Below are positions 50,648 through 60,747 of a stretch of 64,000 bases of DNA, one piece after another. The notes beneath the pieces are model-generated. The model was given only the letters and a program-made list of their open reading frames with translations. It was not told where the DNA came from and ran no database searches. Source of the stretch: Mesorhizobium sp. (lineage in GTDB: Bacteria > Pseudomonadota > Alphaproteobacteria > Rhizobiales > Rhizobiaceae). A program made the translations under genes and the position numbers. The stretch spans positions 1-64,000 of the forward strand of contig SAPZ01000011.1 in assembly GCA_004020875.1 (NCBI GenBank), in the 5' to 3' direction. Each line of letters begins with the position of its first letter. Position 1 is the first letter of the stretch.

Positions 50648-51316
50648 TCAAAGCCCGACCACCGCCGGGAGACCAGAAATATCGGCGATCTCAGTGTAAC
50701 CGTAATAGGGATTGGCCGGCTCGTGGCCGCGGTTGACCCAGACCTTGTTCTTGATGCCGAGATCATGCGCCGACATCAGGTCGTAGCGGAACGAAGACGA
50801 GCAGTGAAGGATGTCTTCCGGGCCGCAGCCCAACATGTCGAGCATATATTCGAAAGCCTTGAAGCGCGGCTTGTAGGCCTGCGCCTGCTCGGCCGTATAG
50901 ACGGCATGGAACGGCGCGCCGAGCTTCTCGACATTGGACATGATCTGCGCGTTCATGGCGTTGGAGAGGATAACCAGCGGGATTTCCTTGGCTACCTTGG
51001 CCAGGCCTGCTGGAACGTCGGCATGCGGTCCCCAGGTCGGGACACGCTCATAGACCATTTTGGCGTCGTCGGGGCTGCAGACGACGCCGTTGCGCTTGCA
51101 GGCGCGCTCGAGAGCATTGTGGATGACGTCGGCATAGGGTTTCCAGTCGCCCAGGATCTCGTCAAGCCGGTAGGCCGCGAAGCTCTTGATGAAATCCTGC
51201 ATGCGCGGCTCGTCGAGCCCGCTGCCATAGAGGTCGCGCGCCGCTTCCGCCATCTGGAAGAAGGTCAACGTGCCATAGCAGTCGAAGGTGATGTATTTGG
51301 GCCTGAAGGAAGCCAT
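50648..51316 (-). CDS. Haloacid dehalogenase type II-like HAD hydrolase
   Basis: 222-residue HAD hydrolase. Motif I FDCYGTLTFFQ has the nucleophile Asp, motif II is VILSNAMNAQ, the lysine lies in AYKPRFKAFEYML and motif IV in CSSSFRYDLMSAHDLG. The overall plan is that of type II L-2-haloacid dehalogenases, but bacteria use this fold for many substrates and a dehalogenase role is not implied. It is first in a minus-strand operon with the amine oxidoreductase. A second, distinct HAD of the same plan lies at 54096. Confidence 0.85.
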   Translation of the reverse strand: MASFRPKYITFDCYGTLTFFQMAEAARDLYGSGLDEPRMQDFIKSFAAYRLDEILGDWKPYADVIHNALERACKRNGVVCSPDDAKMVYERVPTWGPHADVPAGLAKVAKEIPLVILSNAMNAQIMSNVEKLGAPFHAVYTAEQAQAYKPRFKAFEYMLDMLGCGPEDILHCSSSFRYDLMSAHDLGIKNKVWVNRGHEPANPYYGYTEIADISGLPAVVGL

Positions 51317-51635
51317 GTCCGTCGATCTCCGGTGGAAGCGCACCCGCTTTGGGATTTACGTCATCATATGCGGGCAGGCGACGAGCCACTTGACCGAAAT
51401 CGGCTCTCCGAAAGCAGAAAGTTCCGTATCCGCCGTCCGGTTTGGCACGCTGTAGCATCTTGCCTGTCGAGAAGCGCGCCATTGCACGACGGTGAAGCGG
51501 CCACCGAGGATGCTCCCAGCAGAAGATGCGGCGCACGCCCCGCGCAAAGGCGAAAGATATCGCAGAGACCGAAACCTTCAGACGATCTGCGGCGCGCCGA
51601 TGACCGAGACTTGCAGGCAGACGGAAGGATGCCTC
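51317..51635. other. Divergent intergenic region with candidate Lrp box E (51517-51531)
   Basis: Promoter region of the HAD/oxidoreductase operon (minus) and the GNAT/transaminase operon (plus). CAGCA GAAGA TGCGG at 51517-51531 resembles the Lrp-type boxes nearby with one arm mismatch. GGAAGG near 51622 is the ribosome site of the GNAT gene. No gene is seen. Confidence 0.45.
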
Positions 51636-52475
51636 ATGCAACAGGGCGAGATCGAACTCCGGGACTTCGGGCCGGACCATATCGAGGGCGCAGTGGCGCT
51701 TTCTCGCCAGGAGAACTGGCCGCATCGCCGGCAGGACTGGCAGATGGCGCTGCAGCTTTCGAGCGGCGCAGTCGCACTCGACGACCAGGGCCGGGTCACC
51801 GGAACCATCCTGGTGACGCCCTATGGCGCGGACTGCGCCATGATCAACATGGTGATTGTCGACAGGAACGTGCGTGGCAAAGGGCTCGGGCGCCGGCTGA
51901 TGGAACAGGCCTTCGCTCTTGCACAGGATCGTCCGCTGCGGCTCGTCGCGACGCGAGACGGCATGCCGCTCTATGAGAAACTGGGCTTTGCGCCCTCGGG
52001 CACCATTCTACAGCATCAGGGCAACGTCGCTGCGCTTGGCGCGCCCGATGGCGTGGAAGCGGCGAGCGCCGATGACCTGCCGGAGATCAAGGGCCTGGAC
52101 CGCGATGCCTATTGCGCCGACCGCGAAGCCTTGATCGATGCGCTGGCCGAGCGCGGTGAATTCGCCGTCATCCGCCGCAACAGCGCAATTGAGGCCTATG
52201 CCGCTATCCGCGCGTTCGGACGCGGCGAGGTGATCGGCCCAGTCATCGCGAGCACTGCGGGGGAAGCCAAAGCCCTGATCGGCTTTTTCGCCGCGTCGCG
52301 CCCCGGCGCCTTCCTGCGCGTCGACACGGACAGCAGGACAGGCATTGCCGACTGGCTCACGGAAATCGGCCTCGCCCATGTCGGCGGCGGCGTGGCCATG
52401 GACCGTCCATCCAGGACGGACGCGGCGCAGGCCAGGCCAAAAGTTTACGCCCTCGCCAACCAGGCGCTCGGCTAG
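51636..52475 (+). CDS. GNAT acetyltransferase with C-terminal Acetyltransf_18 domain (paralogue 2)
   Basis: 279 residues from the ATG at 51636 (MQQGEIELRDFGPDHIEGAV), preceded by GGAAGG. The acetyl-CoA loop is intact, NVRGKGLGRRLMEQAFAL (RGKGLG). LYEKLGFAPSGTILQHQG closes the GNAT fold. The C-terminal half contains ASADDLPEIKGLDRDAY, FGRGEVIGPVIASTAGEA and ends RPKVYALANQALG, like paralogue 1 at 41571. It probably acetylates, or binds, an amine of the pathway. It is followed after 14 bp by the transaminase gene. Confidence 0.83.
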   Translation: MQQGEIELRDFGPDHIEGAVALSRQENWPHRRQDWQMALQLSSGAVALDDQGRVTGTILVTPYGADCAMINMVIVDRNVRGKGLGRRLMEQAFALAQDRPLRLVATRDGMPLYEKLGFAPSGTILQHQGNVAALGAPDGVEAASADDLPEIKGLDRDAYCADREALIDALAERGEFAVIRRNSAIEAYAAIRAFGRGEVIGPVIASTAGEAKALIGFFAASRPGAFLRVDTDSRTGIADWLTEIGLAHVGGGVAMDRPSRTDAAQARPKVYALANQALG

Positions 52476-52489
52476 TCCGGAGAATAACA

Positions 52490-53866
52490 ATGCTCGCCAA
52501 TTCCCTGATCGAACTCGACCGCGCCCATCTCATCCACCCGGTCTCCTCCTATCGTGGCCACGAGGCGCTCGGCGTGCGCGTGCTGAAATCCGCGAAGGGC
52601 GCGACTGTGACTGACGCATCCGGTAAGCAGCTCGTCGACGGCTTCGCCGGACTGTGGTGCGTCAATGCTGGCTACGGCCACGACAGCATCGTCGAAGCGG
52701 CCGCCCGGCAAATGCGCGAGCTTCCCTACGCGACCGCCTATTTTGACCTCGGCTCGGAGCCTGCCATTCGGCTCGCCTCGGAACTGGCTGACCGCGCACC
52801 GGGCGACCTCAATCACGTTTATTTCACGCTTGGCGGATCGGATGCGGTCGACAGCACGATCCGCTTCGTCCGCTACTACTGGAATGCCAAGGGCGAGCCG
52901 CAGCGCGACCAGTTCATTTCGATTGAGCAGGGCTATCACGGATCGTCGGTGGTCGGCGCGGGCCTGACTGCCCTGCCCGCCTTTCACGCCGGCTTCGGCA
53001 TTCCCTTCGAGTGGCAGCACAAGATCCCGTCGCCCTATCCCTACCGCAACCCGGTTGGCGAGGACGGCAACGCGATCATCGCCGCATCGCTCGCCGCGCT
53101 GAAGGCGAAGATCGAGGCGATCGGACCAGAGCGGGTCGCCGCCTTCTACGCCGAGCCGATCCAGGGCTCGGGCGGCGTCATCGTGCCGCCGAAAGGCTGG
53201 ATCAAGGCGATCCGCGAACTCTGCAAGGAATATCGCATCCTGTTCATCGCCGACGAGGTGATTACCGGCTTCGGCCGCACGGGACCGCTGTTCGCCTGCT
53301 CGGACGAGGACATCGTTCCCGATTTCATGACGACCGCCAAGGGTCTGACCTCGGGCTACGTGCCGATGGGCGCGGTGTTCATGGCCGACCATGTTTACCA
53401 GGTCATCGCCGATGGCGCGGGCGCATCAGCGGTCGGCCACGGCTACACGTACTCCGCCCATCCCGTCAGCGCCGCCGTCGCGCTCGAGGTGCTGAAGCTT
53501 TACGAAGGCGGCGGCCTGCTGGAGAACGGCATCAAAGCCGGCGCCCGCCTGATGGCGGGATTGGCCTGCCTGAGCGACCATCCGCTGGTCGGCGACGTAC
53601 GCGGCCGCGGCATGCTGGCTGCGGTTGAACTGGTGACCGACAAGCAGAAGAAGACGCCGCTTCCCGCTTCTGCAATACCGGCGCGGCGGGTCTTCGACCG
53701 GGCCTGGGACAACGGCCTGATCATCCGCGCCTTCGCGCATGGCGTTCTCGGCTACGCGCCGCCGCTCTGCTGCACCGATGGCGATGTCGATGCGATCATC
53801 GAGCGTACGCGCCTCACGCTCGATCAAACGCTGGCCGATCCGGATGTCCGCAAGGCGCTGTCATGA
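52490..53866 (+). CDS. Omega-transaminase (class III aminotransferase)
   Basis: 458-residue PLP enzyme. It begins MLANSLIELDRAHLIHPVSS, with VDGFAGLWCVNAGYGHDSIV and YFTLGGSDAVDSTIRFVRYY in the large domain. The PLP aspartate is in IADEVITGFGRTG and the Schiff-base lysine in MTTAKGLTSGYVPMGAV. This is the beta-alanine/putrescine/GABA-type branch, which moves a terminal amino group to pyruvate or 2-oxoglutarate and leaves an aldehyde. With GabD and the other aldehyde dehydrogenase this gives a route from an omega-amine to a carboxylate. The exact donor is unknown. Confidence 0.9.
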   Translation: MLANSLIELDRAHLIHPVSSYRGHEALGVRVLKSAKGATVTDASGKQLVDGFAGLWCVNAGYGHDSIVEAAARQMRELPYATAYFDLGSEPAIRLASELADRAPGDLNHVYFTLGGSDAVDSTIRFVRYYWNAKGEPQRDQFISIEQGYHGSSVVGAGLTALPAFHAGFGIPFEWQHKIPSPYPYRNPVGEDGNAIIAASLAALKAKIEAIGPERVAAFYAEPIQGSGGVIVPPKGWIKAIRELCKEYRILFIADEVITGFGRTGPLFACSDEDIVPDFMTTAKGLTSGYVPMGAVFMADHVYQVIADGAGASAVGHGYTYSAHPVSAAVALEVLKLYEGGGLLENGIKAGARLMAGLACLSDHPLVGDVRGRGMLAAVELVTDKQKKTPLPASAIPARRVFDRAWDNGLIIRAFAHGVLGYAPPLCCTDGDVDAIIERTRLTLDQTLADPDVRKALS

Positions 53867-53915
53867 ACAGCGCCGGATTTTCCGCGTCGCGAAATATCGC
53901 CGGGGCGGACGATTT

Positions 53916-53930
53916 TGCAATTTTGTGCCG
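53916..53930. promoter_or_regulatory. Lrp-type 5-5-5 box (box A, weak)
   Basis: TGCAA TTTTG TGCCG. Centre and right arm match the other boxes and the left arm is weak. A GC-rich hairpin (CCCCGCGC 53934-53941 with GCGCGGGG 53958-53965) without a T run follows in this 229-bp gap. Confidence 0.35.
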
Positions 53931-54045
53931 AAGCCCCGCGCCTTTTCGGCGAATCCAGCGCGGGGGAAGTGCCAGACTGTCCTTAAGACAAGGCCAGAAA
54001 GCCGGAATTTACTGGCTTCTTGAAAAGGCAACGTCTCCGACAGCA

Positions 54046-54060
54046 CGGAATTTTGTTCTG
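54046..54060. promoter_or_regulatory. Lrp-type 5-5-5 box (box B)
   Basis: CGGAA TTTTG TTCTG. Its arms are identical to those of box D at 60663, with the centre inverted. It ends 36 bp before the TTG start of the HAD gene that opens the transporter operon. Confidence 0.55.
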
Positions 54061-54095
54061 TTCAGCACGGTTCGGCCATAGAGGAGAGCTAGTTC

Positions 54096-54818
54096 TTGGC
54101 CAAGGCCTTCAGTGAATTCAAATACATGACTTTCGATGTCGTCGGCACGCTGATCGACTTCGAAGGCGGCATCACCGCCTGCCTGTCAGGCATTGCCGCC
54201 GAGGCCAGCGCCGCCATCGATGGCGAGGAAGCTTTGGCGCTCTATCGGCAGGCCCGTTACATGCCGGGCGTGGGGTTGTTCCCCGACGATCTCGTGCGTG
54301 TCTACATGGTCATCGCGCCCCGGCTCGGCCTGCCGGCAGAAGAGAAATACGGTGTCCGCCTGCGGGATTCAGCCAGCGTTTGGAAAGGCTTTCCCGACAG
54401 CACGGCGGCGCTGGCCGAGCTTGCCAAGTCGAACAAGCTGATCGCCATGACCAACGCGCGGCGCTGGGCGCTCGACCATTTCGAGAAGCAGCTCGGATCG
54501 CCTTTCTTCGCCACTTTCACCGCCGATGACACCGGCACGGAAAAGCCAGACCCGGCCTTCTTCCAGAAGGTCTTCGATTTCGTGGCTTCGTGCGGGGACA
54601 GCAAGGACGACATCCTGCATGTCGCGCAAAGCCAATACCACGACATCGGCATCTCCAGGGCGCTCGGCATGACCAATTGCTGGATCGAGCGCCGACACGC
54701 CCAGAAGGGCTATGGCGGCACGATCGAGCCCGAGCGCTTCACCGTGCCGGACTACCACTTCACCTCTATGGCCGCCCTTGCGACGGCCGTGCGCGAAAGC
54801 CTGAAGGAGCGAACCTGA
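54096..54818 (+). CDS. HAD-superfamily hydrolase, transporter-operon member
   Basis: 240-residue HAD hydrolase of the type II dehalogenase plan: MTFDVVGTLIDFEGGITACL (motif I, nucleophile Asp), LIAMTNARRWALDHFEK (motif II), GTEKPDPAFFQK (lysine) and QSQYHDIGISRALG (motif IV). The start is TTG at 54096, since GAGGAGA lies nine bases before it and no better start exists. It differs from the HAD at 50648 and is not a recent copy. It precedes the substrate-binding protein gene by 65 bp, so it is transported with the ABC importer transcript; it may dephosphorylate or otherwise hydrolyse the imported compound. Confidence 0.85.
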   Translation: MAKAFSEFKYMTFDVVGTLIDFEGGITACLSGIAAEASAAIDGEEALALYRQARYMPGVGLFPDDLVRVYMVIAPRLGLPAEEKYGVRLRDSASVWKGFPDSTAALAELAKSNKLIAMTNARRWALDHFEKQLGSPFFATFTADDTGTEKPDPAFFQKVFDFVASCGDSKDDILHVAQSQYHDIGISRALGMTNCWIERRHAQKGYGGTIEPERFTVPDYHFTSMAALATAVRESLKERT

Positions 54819-54883
54819 ACCAAAGCCCGGAAAGCCGCAGCAAGACGAGCGTACCGACCATACCAACAGAAAGGGGAATGAAC

Positions 54884-56494
54884 ATGACCGACAAGATCAC
54901 CAACTGGACCAGCGCCGACGACGCCATGGTCGAAAACGCCATCAGGCGGGGCGCGAGCCGCCGCGAGCTGCTCAAGATGCTGCTGGCCGGCGGCGCCGCA
55001 ATTGCCGCGGGCGGCGTTGCACTTGGCCGTGCCACACAGGCTGTCGCCGCCACGCCGGTTTCCGGCGGGAACTTCAAGGCCGCCGGCTGGTCGTCCTCGA
55101 CCGCCGACACGCTCGACCCGGCGAAGGCGTCGCTCTCCACCGACTATGTCCGCTGCTGCTCGCTCTACAATCGTCTGACCTTCCTCGACAAGGACGGCAA
55201 GACGCAGATGGAGCTGGCAGAGAGCTTCGACAGCAAGGACGCCAAGACCTGGACCGTGAAGCTGCGCAAGGGCGTCACCTTCCACGACGGCAAGGACCTC
55301 ACGGCCGACGACGTGGTCTTCTCGCTGAAGCGCCATCTCGACAAGGCGGTCGGCTCCAAGGTCGCCAAGATCGCCGCGCAGATGACCGGCTTCAAGGCGG
55401 TCGACAAGTCGACCGTGGAAATCACGCTCGCCGACCCGAATGCCGACCTGCCGACCATCCTGGCGCTGCATCACTTCATGATCGTCCAGGACGGCACGAC
55501 TGATTTCTCAAAGGGCAACGGCACCGGCGCCTTCGTGCTCGAGACGTTTGAGCCGGGCGTGCGTTCGGTGGTCACCAAGAACAAGAACTACTGGAAGTCG
55601 GGCAAGCCCTATCTCGACTCCTTCGAGTTCATCGCCATCAGCGACGACAGCGCCCGCGTGAACGCGCTGCTTTCGGGCGACATCGCCTTCGCTGCGTCGA
55701 TCAATCCGCGCGCCATGAAGCTGCTGGAAAGCCAGCAGGGTTTCGAACTGTCGAAGACGACCTCGGGCAACTACACCGACCTCAACATCCGGCTCGACAT
55801 GGATCCGGGCAAGAAGGCCGATTTCGTCGCCGGCATGAAATATCTCGTCAACCGCGAGCAGATCGTTAAATCGGCACTGCGCGGCCTCGGTGAAATCGGC
55901 AACGACCAGCCGGTCTCGCCGGCCAACATCTTCCACAATGCGGACCTCAAGCCGAAGGCCTTCGATCCGGACAAGGCGAAGTTCCACTTCCAAAAGGCTG
56001 GCCTGCTCGGCCAGTCCATCCCGGTGATCGCTTCCGACGCCGCGACCTCGTCGATCGACATGGCGGTGATCATCCAGGCCGCCGGCTCCGACATCGGCAT
56101 GAAGCTCGACGTGCAGCGCGTGCCGTCCGACGGCTACTGGGACAATTACTGGCTGAAGGCGCCGATCCATTTCGGCAACATCAACCCACGCCCGACGCCG
56201 GACATCCTGTTCTCGCTCCTCTACGCTTCCAACGCGCCGTGGAACGAAAGCCAGTACAAGTCCGAGAAGTTCGACAAGATGCTGGTCGAGGCGCGCGGCT
56301 CGCTCGACCAGGCCAAGCGCAAGGAGATCTACGGCCAGATGCAGACCATGGTGTCCGAGGAAGCCGGCACCATCATCCCAGCCTACATTTCCAACGTCGA
56401 CGCCCTCTCCAGCAAGGTGAAGGGTTTGGAAGCGAACCCGCTCGGTGGCATGATGGGCTACGCAATGGCGGAATATCTCTGGCTCGAAGCCTGA
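54884..56494 (+). CDS. Peptide/opine ABC transporter, substrate-binding protein (Tat signal)
   Basis: 536-residue family-5 (DppA/OppA-like) binding protein. The N-terminus has a twin-arginine signal, GASRRELLKMLLAGGAAIAA, so it is exported folded. The mature domain has DTLDPAKASLSTDYVRCCSL, LAESFDSKDAKTWTVKLRKG, VTFHDGKDLTADDVVFSLKR and a C-terminal GTIIPAYISNVDALSSKVKG. Ligands of this class include dipeptides, opines and amino-acid conjugates. ATG 54884 is preferred over 54878 because AAGGGGA is then seven bases away. It is followed by two permease genes and a fused ATPase gene, a complete importer. Confidence 0.92.
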   Translation: MTDKITNWTSADDAMVENAIRRGASRRELLKMLLAGGAAIAAGGVALGRATQAVAATPVSGGNFKAAGWSSSTADTLDPAKASLSTDYVRCCSLYNRLTFLDKDGKTQMELAESFDSKDAKTWTVKLRKGVTFHDGKDLTADDVVFSLKRHLDKAVGSKVAKIAAQMTGFKAVDKSTVEITLADPNADLPTILALHHFMIVQDGTTDFSKGNGTGAFVLETFEPGVRSVVTKNKNYWKSGKPYLDSFEFIAISDDSARVNALLSGDIAFAASINPRAMKLLESQQGFELSKTTSGNYTDLNIRLDMDPGKKADFVAGMKYLVNREQIVKSALRGLGEIGNDQPVSPANIFHNADLKPKAFDPDKAKFHFQKAGLLGQSIPVIASDAATSSIDMAVIIQAAGSDIGMKLDVQRVPSDGYWDNYWLKAPIHFGNINPRPTPDILFSLLYASNAPWNESQYKSEKFDKMLVEARGSLDQAKRKEIYGQMQTMVSEEAGTIIPAYISNVDALSSKVKGLEANPLGGMMGYAMAEYLWLEA

Positions 56495-56580
56495 GAGGCG
56501 CCTGCCGGGGCCGACCGACCGGCCCCGGCACTGCATTGCGCAGGATTGTTTGACCGAACGCAACCGCAGGGAGCGCTTCC

Positions 56581-57531
56581 ATGAAATCTGGGGTCCTCAA
56601 CCTCGTGGTTAGGCGGCTGGGGATCGCGGTCGTCACCCTGCTGATCGTGCTTTTCGCCGTGTTTTTCGCCACCAGCATGCTGCCGGGCGACACCGCGTCG
56701 ATCCTGCTCGGCCAGGCGGCGACTCCCGAGGCGGTCGCCGGCCTGCGCGAGGCCATGCATCTCAACGATCCGGCGATCCTGCGCTTCCTGCGCTGGCTTT
56801 TCGGACTGCTGCACGGCGATCTCGGCACTTCCTACGCCAACGACATGCCGGTAGCGGCACTGATCGGCGGGCGTCTGCTCAACACGATGAAGCTCGCCGC
56901 AATCACAACCTTGCTCTCGGTTCCGCTGGCGCTGACGCTCGGCATCACCGCCGCGATGCTGCGCGGCTCGCTTTACGACCGCGCCGTCACCGTGCTTTCG
57001 ATCGGCGTCATCTCCGTGCCGGAGTTCATGGTCGCGACGCTGGCGGTGCTGCTCTTCGCCGTCTATCTCAAATGGCTGCCGGCGCTGTCTTCGGTCAACG
57101 AGGCGCATTCACTGACCGACCTGGTGCGCATCTACGCAATGCCGGTGATCACGCTTACCTTCGTCATCTCCGCCCAGATGATCCGCATGACCCGCGCCGC
57201 GGTGATGGAGACGCTGTCCACGCCTTATGTCGAGATGGCGCTTCTCAAAGGCGCGTCCCGCAGTCGCATGGTGCTCAGGCATGCGCTGCCCAACGCGCTC
57301 GGGCCGATCGTGAACGCGGTGGCGCTCTCGCTGTCCTATCTTGTCGGCGGCGTCATCATCGTCGAGACGATCTTCAACTATCCCGGCATCGCCAAGCTGA
57401 TGGTCGATGCGGTCGCGACCCGCGACCTGCCGCTGATCCAGAGCTGCGCGATGATCTTCTGCCTCGGCTATCTCCTGCTCATTACGGCCGCAGATATCGT
57501 CGCCATCATGTCAAACCCGAGGCTGAGATAA
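56581..57531 (+). CDS. Peptide/opine ABC transporter permease DppB-like
   Basis: 316-residue inner-membrane permease. The first helix, AVVTLLIVLFAVFFATSML, precedes a periplasmic domain with PGDTASILLGQAATPEAVAG. Several more helices follow and the EAA loop is PYVEMALLKGASRSRMVLRH. Six helices is the DppB plan. It starts 87 bp after the binding-protein gene and ends two bases before the next permease start, so both are made together. Confidence 0.93.
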   Translation: MKSGVLNLVVRRLGIAVVTLLIVLFAVFFATSMLPGDTASILLGQAATPEAVAGLREAMHLNDPAILRFLRWLFGLLHGDLGTSYANDMPVAALIGGRLLNTMKLAAITTLLSVPLALTLGITAAMLRGSLYDRAVTVLSIGVISVPEFMVATLAVLLFAVYLKWLPALSSVNEAHSLTDLVRIYAMPVITLTFVISAQMIRMTRAAVMETLSTPYVEMALLKGASRSRMVLRHALPNALGPIVNAVALSLSYLVGGVIIVETIFNYPGIAKLMVDAVATRDLPLIQSCAMIFCLGYLLLITAADIVAIMSNPRLR

Positions 57532-57533
57532 CG

Positions 57534-58375
57534 ATGGCGCGCGCAGTGGCCTCCCGACGGTCCTTCCTGGGCCATAGTTACAACCTTGTCGGCGTCGTGG
57601 CTTCGCTGGTCATCCTGGCGTGGACGGTGGTCGCGATCTTCGCGCCCTACATCATTCCGCATCCGATCGGCGACATCGTCGACGACGATTATTTCGGCCC
57701 GATGCGCCAGGGGTTATGGCTTGGCTCGGACTATCTTGGTCGCGATATGCTTTCACGGGTACTGATGGGCGCGCGTTACACCGTCGGCATATCGCTCGCC
57801 GCCGTTTGCATCGCCTGTTTTTCGGGTGTTGCGCTCGGCATGCTCGCTGCTGTGACTGGCGGCTGGTTCGACACCTGCCTCAGCCGCTTCCTCGACGCGA
57901 TGAACTCCATCCCGAGCAAGCTGTTCGGCCTCGTGGTCGTCGCAGCGGTCGGCTCCTCGATCCCTGTGCTGATCCTGACGCTCGCGGTGATCTACATCCC
58001 CGGCGCCTACCGTTTCGCGCGGGCGCTCGCAGTCAACATCAACACCATGGATTTCATGACCGTGGCCCGTGTCCGTGGCGAAAGCACGGCCTATCTCATC
58101 GGATCCGAGATTCTGCCCAACATCGTCCGTCCGGTGTTGGCCGACTTCGGCCTGCGCTTCGTCTTCATCGTGCTCCTGCTTTCAGGTCTGTCCTTCCTCG
58201 GGCTCGGCCTGCAACCGCCTTTGGCCGACTGGGGCGCGCTTGTGCGTGAGAACATCGGCGGCCTGCCCTTCGCGGCCCCAGCAGTCGTCGTGCCCTCGCT
58301 GGCGATCGCCAGCCTCACCATCAGCGTCAACCTGCTGATCGACAACCTGCCGCAGAAGATCAGGGACCGCGACGC

Positions 58376-58379
<4 letters not shown>
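57534..58379 (+). CDS. Peptide/opine ABC transporter permease DppC-like
   Basis: 281-residue permease, partner of the DppB-like protein. The N-terminal helix is VVASLVILAWTVVAIFAPYI, followed by the DppC-type LGSDYLGRDMLSRVLMGARY. The ATPase contact region is FMTVARVRGESTAYLIGSEI, and RFVFIVLLLSGLSFLGLGLQ lies near the C-terminus. The start ATG at 57534 lies two bases after the preceding stop and its own stop overlaps the ATPase gene start by four bases. Confidence 0.93.
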
Positions 58380-60031
<1,652 letters not shown>

Positions 60032-60046
60032 CGCGCCAACGCAGTC

Positions 60047-60523
60047 TCACATCGGGAACAGGCTGGGCAGCGGCATGTGCGCCTTGACGATGGGTGACTT
60101 CAGCACCACGAACGAGAAATATTTGTCGATGCCGATGTCCATGTCGGTCAGCCTTTCCATGATCGTCTGGTATTCGCCGATACCGGCGGTGACGAATTTC
60201 ATCAGATAGTCGTAGCCCCCCGAGACGAGGTGGCATTCGATGACCTGATCGATCTTTTCCACGACGGCGAGGAAGCGGGCGAAATCCACCTGGCGATGGT
60301 TCTTCAAGGTGATCTCGGTGAACACGGTCAGCGTCTGGCCGAGCTTGCCTATATTGACCTGCGCCGAATAGCCCTCGATATAGCCTTCCGACTGCAGCTT
60401 CTTGACCCGCATCAGGCATGGGCTCGGTGACAGATGCACCAGCTCGGCCAGTTCCACATTGGTGATGCGGCCGTTCTTCTGCAGCTCGTGCAGAATCTTG
60501 ATGTCGATTCGATCCAGTTTCAT
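60047..60523 (-). CDS. Lrp/AsnC-family regulator of the catabolic region
   Basis: 158-residue regulator. N-terminal MKLDRIDIKILHELQKNGRI, HTH VELAELVHLSPSPCLMRVKK, and the RAM ligand domain with HLVSGGYDYLMKFVTAGIGE. It sits between the ABC importer (convergent) and the DadA-like gene (divergent). A perfect palindrome, box C, ends its short 5' leader 26 bp before the start codon, and boxes of the same type occur before other units of the region, so this protein is the likely local regulator and is probably autoregulated. Lrp relatives usually sense an amino acid that is the substrate or product of the regulated pathway. Confidence 0.9.
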   Translation of the reverse strand: MKLDRIDIKILHELQKNGRITNVELAELVHLSPSPCLMRVKKLQSEGYIEGYSAQVNIGKLGQTLTVFTEITLKNHRQVDFARFLAVVEKIDQVIECHLVSGGYDYLMKFVTAGIGEYQTIMERLTDMDIGIDKYFSFVVLKSPIVKAHMPLPSLFPM

Positions 60524-60548
60524 GGGCTGTCTCCGAGGAAGAGTGCCA

Positions 60549-60563
60549 CAGCACAAAATGCTG
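60549..60563. promoter_or_regulatory. Perfect Lrp-type 5-5-5 box (box C)
   Basis: CAGCA CAAAA TGCTG, perfect arms. The arms agree with the E. coli Lrp consensus YAGHA/TDCTR known from the literature. It lies 26 bp before the Lrp start codon, which points to autoregulation. Confidence 0.6.
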
Positions 60564-60662
60564 CCATGCTGGTGCCCGTCCAGACTACCATGGCCCGCCG
60601 GCCTGTCCATCCGAGCGGACACCGCTTTGAAACGCAGGGTCTCGCGATTTCAACGGGGTTGC

Positions 60663-60677
60663 CGGAACAAAATTCTG
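60663..60677. promoter_or_regulatory. Lrp-type 5-5-5 box (box D)
   Basis: CGGAA CAAAA TTCTG; identical arms to box B and a central GAA-TTC palindrome. It lies 71 bp before the DadA-like start, on the other side of the divergent promoter region from box C, 114 bp away. Confidence 0.55.
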
Positions 60678-60747
60678 CTTGCGCCTGAACTGCGGCAGCG
60701 GCTGCCTGCGCAACGCGATAAACTGGGGCTTCAAGGCAGAGAGAGTC

